This document shows, piece by piece, positions 55,370 to 64,000 of a stretch of DNA of 64,000 nucleotides. Source of the DNA: Planoprotostelium fungivorum. Its lineage: Eukaryota > Evosea > Variosea > Cavosteliida > Cavosteliaceae. Location: NCBI GenBank assembly GCA_003024175.1, contig MDYQ01000109.1, positions 1 to 64,000 on the forward strand. Reading direction: 5' to 3'. A program made the translations under genes and the position numbers. Every line of letters begins with the position of its first letter. The stretch's first letter is position 1. The notes beneath the pieces were generated by a model. The model was not told the DNA's origin. It ran no database searches and saw only the letters and a list, made by a program, of their open reading frames with translations.

Positions 55370-58300
55370 ATGTCTGAGGAAAAGGCCCCCGAGACACCAG
55401 TCATCGAAGACAACAGCAGCGATGAAGAGGCTGAAGATGTCGACCACCTTCTGGACGAGGTATGTTGTTGAATCAGATCCCCAGATGGTCGACTTGTGAG
55501 CCAACCGCCAACAGGAAACACCCTCTAAGCCCGCAGAGGCAGGCAACAAGACGACTGCTCGTCTGGAGGAGTCCTCTGGAATGCGGCGCGAGTTGAACCG
55601 ACTCCAATCGGCCAGGTGCATTTTCTCACCATCTTAACTATAAGCCTAAGGACTCCCACTCACCAAGCGTCCAGATTCACCTTGATGGACGAGGCGGACA
55701 GTCACCCATGGTTCAAGGAGAGAGAATGTCTCCTCCTCCTCTTAGAAGCTCGCATGCTCCTCAAGGAGATGGTCAACCTCAAGCTCAAGCAAGAGAGAGT
55801 CAAGAATGGAGATTTGTCTGCATCAGAGATCCAGAATCTCCTCCGCTCTCAGAAGGAAGAGCAGGAGACTGATTGGATCACTGAGATCCAAGAGCTCAAG
55901 AGAAACTTGGTCGCCGAGGTCAGAAGAAACCACGTTCTGGAGAGAGAGCTCAACAAGTTGGACAAGCGTATCGCCCTCCTCATCAAGAACAGAGGAAACA
56001 TCCAAGAGGTGAGCGACTGAAGCATCTTGCATCCATATGGAACATGATCTGATATGGCATCGCAGGTTATGGTCAAATCGAACAAGAAGGCCGACAAGAA
56101 CGCACCCCTCGGAAAGGGAGAGTTCATCTCCGACTCTAGAAAGTTGGAGCACTACCAGAACCTCTTCTACCTCCTCCAGACCGAGCCCAAGTACCTTGCC
56201 AATCTCGTGTACCTCATGAACCAAGAGAACATGTCTTCCTTCTTGGACACTGTCATCATCACCCTCTACGGAGATGCTTTCTCTCCCAGAGAGGAGTACC
56301 TCATCCTACGTCTGTTCCAACTGGCCATTCAGAGGGAAATGGCGGCCACGAAGGATGTCGCCGGTTTCTTGCAGGCTGATTCCGTGGTACCCAAGATGGT
56401 CATGTCTTACAACCAGAGGAAGCAGGGAACAGACTTTTTGAGAGGACTCATCACACCCATCATCAAGGGTGTCAACAACAACGATGTTAACCTCGAGATC
56501 AAACCTTCCATCGTGAGTGATACCACCGAGCGTTGTAGATTGACACATTCAGATCTACACGGTGATGATCAACGAGGCCGAGATTTCTTCCGGACAAAAG
56601 TCCACCCTGGACAGAAATCTGCCCGAAGATCAGATCATGGAGAATCCAGAGGTCAAGGAGATCTTATCTAAGCGCGTTGCCGCGCTGGAGGACATCTGCC
56701 AGCAATTTGTCGATGCCATCTTCTCCTCCCTCAACAAGCTCCCCTACGGTATCCGATGGATCTGCAAGCAGATCAGACTCATCGCCCAGGAGCAGTTCAG
56801 TGAGTTCACCTCCCTTGTCTCTTTTGTTTCAATCCTCTCTTCTCTCGCTCCATCATATCTTCTCTCTCCGTTGTCTCTCCATCATCTCACGCTCTTTCAG
56901 GCAACACGACAGACACGGACGTCCTCAAGTTCACTGCCTACTTCATCTACTACCGTTTCATCAACTTGGCCATCGTCACCCCCGAACGATTCGGCATCGT
57001 CGAGAGAGAGCTGACGGCCCAAGTTCGAAAGAATGTGCTCTCCGTGTCCAGAGTCCTGCAGAACTTGTTCAACTTTGTTCAATTCAAGAACGAGGGAGCT
57101 GAGAAGGCTTTCGTTCCCCTCAACCGATTCATCCAGAAGAACATGGAGGCCGTCAGGGAGTACTACAACGATCTGATTGAGGTGAAGTGGAATCATCTGA
57201 TGACGTTCTGATGATGATGGCAGGTGGCTGATCCAGATGACTACCTCCAAGTGGACAAGTACATGGAATTGACTCAGAAGACAAAGCCCGTCATCATCAT
57301 CTCCCTCAATGAGATCGCGCAGACTCATCAGTTCTTGGCACAGAATGTAGAGAAGCTCGCCAAGGACAAGGAAGATCCCCTTCGACTCATCCTCAACGAC
57401 CTGCAGGAGGTGAGAGTCACATGACCTCCCCCGCTCATCGCATTCGCAGGTTCCAGGCATGGTCTCCAAGGACGACGACCGTGAGATCCAGCTGACCTTG
57501 ACCAATCGCTTCAAGCAGAACATGGAAGAAGAGATCTCCGCTTCTGCTTCTCTCTACGCCGAAACGAAGGAGCTCATCATCTCCACCTTCAGACTCATCC
57601 CAGTACAAGGCGGTGATCAAGACCAGACGCTGTTGGGCATCCTCAATTCGGGCAAGAAGTACGCCAAGGAGAAGAGCAACACGAGCTTGGGCACTCAGAT
57701 CGAGAGGATCTTGGAGAACATCAAGACCCTCGAGGCAGAGGGATTCATCTCGAAGGCGGACAACTACGCCTCCTTCCTCAGAGACATCGCCCTCGAGGTG
57801 AGAATCATTGCACAAGACGTGGAAGATGACACGTTCAGGTGGCCAACCGAGCACAAATCAGAGAGCAGCAGAGAAAGGAGATCAAGCGTCTGAGCCAGAC
57901 CCTGAAGAACCTGAGGAAGCACCAGAAGTACCTGAACGAGCAGATCCAACAGTACAACAACTACCTCCAGGACTGCCGACTGAAGCACTACCAACCCAAG
58001 ACGAAGAAGAAGAGCAAGTCAAAGGGAGACAACCCGAACAAGATCGGCCCCTTCAAGTTCTCTTACGGTGCCCTCCAGAAGAAGGGTGTCATCATCGACT
58101 CGGATGTACCTGCCTTGTCCAGAAAGAAGACGGTCTTCTACATCTCTTCGGAGGAGGTGAGAGGGGAGGGACATAGAGTGGTGCTGAATGCCTCAGGTGG
58201 GTGTCTTCGACATTGTGGCCAAGATCGCTGGATTGCCCGTGGAGAAGATGACCCTCGAGTTGGACGACCTGCTGGAGAGAAACTACAACAACATCAGTCG

Positions 58301-58376
58301 TTTGGAGTTGGATCAGGTCACTCTGGATGTCAACTTCACCATCCATCTCATCAACAAGTTCTTCCTCAAGAACTAA
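55370..58376 (+). CDS. IQGAP-related RasGAP-domain protein (DGAP1 type)
   Basis: The start MSEEKAPETPVIEDNSSDEE leads to a coiled-coil (REL NRLQ region, RFTLMDEADSHPWFKERECL). The GAP-related domain follows: LFYLLQTEPKYLANLVYLMN, FLDTVIITLYGDAFSPREEY, LILRLFQLAIQREMAATKDV, GTDFLRGLITPIIKGVNNND, LPYGIRWICKQIRLIAQEQF and FTAYFIYYRFINLAIVTPER. The RasGAP_C domain comes next (DDDREIQLTLTNRFKQNMEE, ILENIKTLEAEGFISKADNY, GPFKFSYGALQKKGVIIDSD, VFDIVAKIAGLPVEKMTLEL, LDLLERNYNN-like helix), ending NFTIHLINKFFLKN. There is no calponin-homology, WW or IQ region, as in Dictyostelium DGAP1/GAPA, which bind Rac1 and cortexillin in cytokinesis rather than acting as true RasGAPs. About ten introns of 40-60 nt, one of about 100 nt near 56800-56900. 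Confidence 0.93.
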
Positions 58377-58521
58377 GATGTTACTCTGTCATTATAAACG
58401 GCTTATGTCAAAGATTTTTACACCCCCGCGTTTTCTATAATAAGCAATCGCCTTTCCATCGTAGTACAATAGAACCAACGCAAGAAATCTCTGTAACATC
58501 ATCTTTTTATGTCGACATCGA

Positions 58522-61500
58522 TCAAGAATTTCCAAGGAACTTCCTTGCTTTTTTGGTTGGTGTTTGTCTTTGTGTCTCCAATTGGCTCTTCTGGGCTGAC
58601 AGCTCTACCTTCTTCTTTTGTAGATACTCAAGGATCTCCCGTGTGTGACCAACCAACAAGTTACCCGATAAAACTTGTTCAAATTCGTAATCCTGTGGTA
58701 CAACCCCTGAAGAATGCAATGAGGGGCAGCGAATGATTCAAATCTCACCTGAATCCCACAAGTCAACATCACTCTGTAAGATGATACACAGAGGAACATC
58801 CGCTTTTGCCACTTTTGGACTGAGTTGTCTGACCACAAATCTCTTCATGGCCAGTATGACTTGGTCAGCTGTAAACTGTCCCATGTGAATACTTCACAAT
58901 CGTGTGAGTCTCACCTTCTTTGTCAGCTCCCATATTGTCTTCAGAATCTCCTCCGGACACTCTTCTTTGTACCTCGCATCCAGTACGTCGATCATCCTCT
59001 CTGATGCCATCTCTTCCATCTTCTGGTACAGATCCACTACGTGCTCCAATTGAACGTTCTTCATCTTGGTGAACACATCAGGCAGTAGCCCTACGTCACG
59101 ACAGTAGCTGAAGACGGATTGATCGGCCCTTCCTCCCGTCTGTTTCAGTAGACAGAGGACGCAGCTCAGAGTCTGCATGGCCGATGTGACTTCCTGGGGT
59201 GGCATGTTGACCAGAGACATGCAGGGTCTCTGTGGTACCCTCTCTCTGACCTCAGACAAGAGATACGATGAATCCTGGAAGAGCTCTCCGCTGAAGGTCA
59301 TGCAGCGAAGGTGATCGCAGCGGATGAAGACCTTGTTGATGGACAAGATAGCGGTCAGCTCTCGATCGATCCAGTGCCAAGAGAAGTGTGGAGCGCCTCC
59401 CTTGCCGTAGGTGAGTGAGTTTCCACCAAAGACAAGGACGAGTTGATCGACGCTCTCCTTTGTGATGCTGATGACACCCTCTTCTGTCAGGTCCTGAGCG
59501 CGAATGGGGTCACGTGTGGCCTCCGTCATCGTGGAGCTGTGCTGGGATAGATTCTCCAAGAAGTTGTTCTGAAGATCGGAGAGGTAATGGAACATGGCCG
59601 AGATATAAATTCCACTGTCCTTGGTATCCACACAGGCGAGAGAGATAGGCTGATTGGAGCTCATCTTGGGGATTGAGTCCTCCTCGAAGATGTGGCACTC
59701 ATAATTGCGTACGTGAGGTCTGACGGTGTTCCAAGCACTCATGAACTCTTCAAAGACTGTCTCCACCCGATCATTGATCAACGAATTCATCGGTGTGTCC
59801 ACTGCTCCTTGTCTCGTGATGCGATTTCCCAAAGTGGAAGCCACGTAATTGGACCATTTGACCAGAGGAGGGAGGTGCTTAATCAGATCGAGAGTCGTCC
59901 AATGGTCTGAGACGAGTCCGATGACAGGGTGCTCCTGCATGACTCGAGCGTTGTCACGGTAACTGACTTCGAAGATGTCCCTGTCGACATCCAATCGTAT
60001 ACGGAATAATTGAGGTAAGCGAGGTGCATCCTCCGAGTTGTAGTGCAGCGAGTCCGTCTCATTCAATTGGGCCTGGAAGAGAGAAGGAGCTGTCCTGGAG
60101 ATGTCCTTCCTGATGATCCCGGCCGTCTCCCTGGGAGACGAAGTGTACTTGGAGCAGAAGGTGGAGAATTCAGCTTCCCACAGCTCCCTTCCCTGAGAGG
60201 TTTCCACGGTCCACCCTTGAGGCTGAAATTGATCCAGGTGACGTATGAGTTGGTGAAGAGTCAGTGATAATTCGTCTTCCGTGACAGTGGGAAGGAGATT
60301 TCTGAGAGTTCTCCAATCGGCCAGACAGTGTTCCCAGCAGGAATTGGGACTGTTCTGTACACAGAGGTAGAGGGTGGAGTAGACCAAGAGGTGCAAGGTG
60401 CGATAGACGATGGGAGTCAAGCTCCTCGCGGTATGATTCGCTTGTTCGTTGGGTGTATCCTCCTGGAGCCCGGCAGCTTGATGGGTCGCAGCGACGGGAG
60501 AGGCATCCACTTTGGTCTGATCCTGCGTGACACCGATGGGAGCCTTACAGCCCGGACAGGTACCCTTTTGGTTGATGTTACCACAGTCTCCAATGAGATA
60601 GGGGTGATTACACTTGTTGCATCTCCATCGTGTGACTGGACCTCCATTGGCCGAGATGGCGCTGATGATCATTCCCATGACATCGGAGGGTGTTCCGGGT
60701 ACAAATTGTCTCAGGACGGAGGTTGGGTCTCTGTACAGTCGTTGGAAGAATTGGTTCTGTCGAGATGTTGTGAGGAAGATTTGAAGGTGGTGGATCAAAC
60801 TGAGGAGGTGCACGTCCCGTGGAGGTGTGTCTTCCAGATAAGATTGTACGAGATCTCGATGAGATGCATGACAAGAGGGTAACACCTGTTGCGAGGTCAC
60901 GTCATGTGATGTATCAGATGTCACCTCTCGAATGCATTGTCCGATTCTCTCCCTTCTCGGGTGGTTGCCACCCAACCAGTAACATTGTACGGTCGTTGCC
61001 AGGAGAGCGACCCCTTGTCCATCTTCGATCACAATGTCCCTGAGAGGGCCCACGTCACCCTGGATGACTGCAAGGTCCAGGGCTTCTTCTAAGCGAGAGA
61101 CCCGTGGGAAGTGATTGAAGGGTTCGTAACCCAATCCAATATCTGACTTGGAAGCTCCATCCTGGAACCACAGGGGTCGATTGATGAGCTCCTTGGCTTG
61201 TTCCAAGGAGACGTTACGGCGCAATTGTTTGATGAGGAGGAGCTGGAGTGATCGGAAGATGGGGGATTCACGATCGAGTCGAGAGATTTCATCAGAAGCC
61301 TGTGTCAATGCATTGTCATCATCTACAACGAGTCAGTGCCGTTCGACGATCGATGTCGATTCACCATTGGAAAGAAGATCGTGGATGTCTCGTACAGTTC
61401 TGCGAGCCAATACAATGTTGTACAGGAGTTTCCAAGTGAGCTGGCCTCCCTCGTACATTTGTAATTCCGTGGGATCGAATTCACCGGAGAATTCTTGGTT

Positions 61501-64000
61501 CTCCATGACGTCACAGAGAAGTACGATGCAGGGTGTGATCTCTGCAGCGGTGGGAAGGAGCTCCTCTACCTCGTGGAGTACCGTGTTTGGGCCCAACTGT
61601 AACGTTCCATTGTCATCCTCTTGTTCTTCAAAGATGCGTCTCAGAACGGGTCCGAATACGTCGACGTGTGGTCCCTTTGATACGTCATCTTACGTCATTC
61701 TGTATTATTTTCCTCACCTTATACTCAAGTATGTATCGCAATATGGTGGGGCTGACGTCCGATTCGGCATTGAAGAGTCGATAGAATGCATCAGATATGA
61801 ACTGTACCACCTCTCTCTCTAATTCTTCAGATGTCCCCGTGACTACATCCAGCATGTCCTCCAATAGCAGTTGATCGATGACCATATCCTCCGTTCCCAT
61901 GGCTGCCAATCGATGGAGCATCGCTCCACGAGATCCGTTCTGCAGGACCAGATCGGAGAAGAAGACCAAGACTCTCAGCCAGGTGGCCTGAGGAGGTTCC
62001 GTCGTGATGTGAGGGGGCCACACTCGAGTGAAGACGGCAACTGACTTGTCCACCTTATCTCTCCACCTCGACACACCCTTCTCCTCCCTCAGAATGTCCG
62101 AAGGCATGAGAGAAGAGAGGGAGGCAGTCAGAGCTGATGTGAGGTCTTTTCCTCTTTCGAGAGAGAAGTGTGGATCGGCTGCGATGAATGTCTTGACGAG
62201 GTGATAGGCGGCTCGGATCTGTTTCGAATGGCTCCAGAATTTGACGTGCAGATCGGCCACATCGGTGGCGGAGAAACAGTGGGACACGATGGTCTCCAGG
62301 GTCTCGATGTCTGCAGACGGATTGGAGTCTAACTTGACCAGTTGATAACGGAGGAAATCTCTTTGATACGCTGGAAAGTGGACCTTGTACTCTTCTCTCT
62401 GGAGGATGTTGTGACCGTTGTTGATGACGTTCTTCATCTTTGAATCGATGAGATCTTCATCTGCCATCTTCCTCTGCTCGTACATTGTCTTCAGCATCGA
62501 TATCTTCTCTATCAACGGCTGGGAGAATGGAAATTCCATTGAAATCACCGGATGATTCAGTATGTAATTCTCCTTTCCCTTCTCTGTGTGCACATTCGAC
62601 GTGTCCACAGTGGTAGAATCGTTGTACCAGTGATGCCACAGCTCCATGAGTTCCTCGTCCATGGTCATCAGTTGCTCCAGAGCGCTGCACTTCTCCAATA
62701 CGAAGAGGAGCTTGGAGATGGGCACCAACGCGGCTTCTCTGAGTCTCTCCACGATGGCATCCGAGAGGGTTCCGTGCATGACCAGCGCCCCCCTGTCTCT
62801 CGCCACCTCTGCCATCCACTGATTCGTCGTATCATCTGACACTCGATCTGTGACGTGCTCCTTGATCAATTGGAGCATTCTGGGATGTGAGCATATTCCC
62901 TCCTTCAATCTCTTAAACCTCTCCGCACTCTGGTTGTGAGGGTGGTAGGCGATGGACAGGAGACACCTCGGTACTACGTCCTCCATGATCTTCTTGAAGG
63001 GCAGAACTTCGTTTCGCATGATATCTCTCAAGCTCTGATCTCTGAAGATGTCCACCGGATAAGCTGCGGCGGAGATTCGATCGAGAGAGATCTGAGGCCA
63101 ACCGCAGAGGAAATCGAGGCACCAGCCAGTAGAATCTTCTCTCCTGACGTTCCTCTTGTAGTGAACGAGGATGATGATTCTCTTGTCGAAGGATGATTTG
63201 ATGGAGTCGATGTGATTCTTGATGGGTGCGATGTGTGAGCCGTTGGATTCGTTGTCGGCCTGGAGGAGGAGCAGTCGTTTGTTTCCGTTGAAAAAGTCAT
63301 CGAGAGTTCTCGTCATCTGTTTCTCGCTGTTGAACGTTCCCAGATTGACGATCTGCGTGTCTTTGTCTGTGATGGGTGAGATGATCATGTGACGAGTGAG
63401 ACGATGATGTGATGGGAGACTCACCGATTTCATCTCTGAGATCATCCAATACAGACGATGAAGTGAGGATGATACCATCCTCTTGGCACATGGCGAGGGC
63501 TTCCCTGAGGCACTTGGGTTGAGTCCTCCAGTACATTTCGCTCCATCTCTTGACTTCCTCGTCATCCAATCTAGAATCTGCGGCTCTGACGATACCATCC
63601 TGACTGGACACCGTGATGAGCTTCTCCTTGCATCTCTCCAGTAAAAATTCTTCATCTTCCTCAGACTGAGCCATGTGGTGTACCAGAGAGTACAGTGTGT
63701 CTTCATACATTCCGTAGAAAAGGTCCTCGGCTTGGAATCTCTCTCCCTTCGCATTCCTCTGTTGACTGCTAGTGGTGATGTCTGTGACCCACTTGTCCAA
63801 TCGATCGTACACGTTCTGATGTCTTACATCCATGATCTCGTGGAAGGTGAGACACTGCTTCTCGAATCGATTGAGGAAAGGAGGATCAGCAGAGGGGACT
63901 TGAGACTTTTCAATGAGGATGATGCAGCGGAATTGATCGTGGACGTAGCACATGGGGTTGTAGTGAGGGCCGAGAGCCACGCGGCAGTTCTTTCGGTTGC
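58522..64000 (-). CDS. RNF213: RNF213/mysterin-type AAA+ E3 ubiquitin ligase (3' part)
   Basis: The 5' part runs off the window. From 63980 down: FRCIILIEKSQVPSADPPFL then NRFEKQ, which corresponds to the last AAA unit of RNF213 (FRCIVVVE...LINRLEKH). Long helical E3-shell exons follow: MRNEVLPFKKIMEDVVPRCL, RWRDKVDKSVAVFTRVWPPH, EEVEELLPTAAEITPC-like segments, and SRLDRESPIFRSLQLLLIKQ. The RZ finger (about 60533-60633) is RWRCNKCNHPYLIGDCGNIN with QKGTCPGCKAPIG; its His and Cys are seven residues apart, like the human transthiolation pair H4509/C4516. The C-terminus continues through introns near 58880-58910 and 58705-58745 (FTADQVILAMKRFVVRQLSP, YEFEQVLSGNLLVGHTREIL) and ends KKARKFLGNS at 58522. 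No RING cysteine cluster was found between the AAA end and the RZ finger. Confidence 0.88.

Noticed and set aside
62457-62839. ORFs on both strands within the RNF213 exon
   Set aside because: The long minus-strand frame matches the RNF213 E3 shell; the others are frame shadows.
1-64000. Transposons, virus-derived elements, tRNA or rRNA genes
   Set aside because: No reverse transcriptase, integrase, transposase or capsid-like frames, no long terminal or inverted repeats, and no tRNA cloverleaf or rRNA sequence were recognised on either strand by eye.

Overview
This is nuclear DNA from a compact, intron-rich eukaryotic genome. Almost every gene is broken by GT-AG introns of about 31-55 nt, most beginning GTGAG. 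Intergenic gaps are often under 200 bp, and neighbouring genes sit on alternating strands. The gene content points to an amoebozoan. There is an actobindin (known from Acanthamoeba), two RapGAP-domain proteins, a RasGEF carrying an F-box, an IQGAP-related RasGAP of the Dictyostelium DGAP1 type, and PDK1. PACRG and TBCCD1 suggest a lineage that still builds flagella or basal bodies, for example an amoeboflagellate protosteloid. The species assignment is inference. All gene models below come from reading splice signals and protein similarity by eye, so exon borders are approximate unless stated.

Layout. 0-6 kb: the 3' end of an unknown gene, a poorly resolved stretch, and a NO VEIN/sacsin-like protein ending in a DUF3883 domain. 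6-15 kb: tryptophan 2,3-dioxygenase, a small coiled-coil gene, the DDX10/Dbp4 rRNA helicase, a mitochondrial carrier, TBCCD1 and actobindin. 15-25 kb: a nucleotidyltransferase-like protein, an acidic TPR protein, methionine aminopeptidase 1, UBFD1 and a secreted protein. 25-33 kb: STT3, PACRG, ATG14 and an F-box protein. 33-40 kb: F-box RasGEF and PDK1. 40-46 kb: a Pro/Gln/Ser-rich protein, a membrane protein, the MRM2-type rRNA methyltransferase, an AT-hook-like protein and a ricin-lectin/PI-PLC protein. 46-58 kb: a Ras-like/RapGAP fusion, a second RapGAP, TPX2 and an IQGAP-like RasGAP, all on the + strand. 58-64 kb: the 3' half of an RNF213-type E3 ligase that runs off the window.

The 33-58 kb block is rich in Ras/Rap and phosphoinositide signalling: a RasGEF, PDK1, a PI-PLC-like protein, two RapGAPs and a RasGAP. 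The most unusual items are: one polypeptide with a degenerate Ras-like GTPase domain, a RapGAP domain and a long helical tail; an RNF213 homologue that keeps the RZ finger but shows no RING in the visible part; a NO VEIN homologue whose C-terminal domain has a nuclease-like GYD...EVKG signature and which lacks the usual N-terminal ATPase; a protein with seven copies of an acidic D-x-P-x-L-[VI]-x-S motif before a TPR; and a nearly identical E2F-like promoter element shared by TPX2 and an F-box gene. I saw no transposon, virus-derived element, CRISPR array, tRNA or rRNA.
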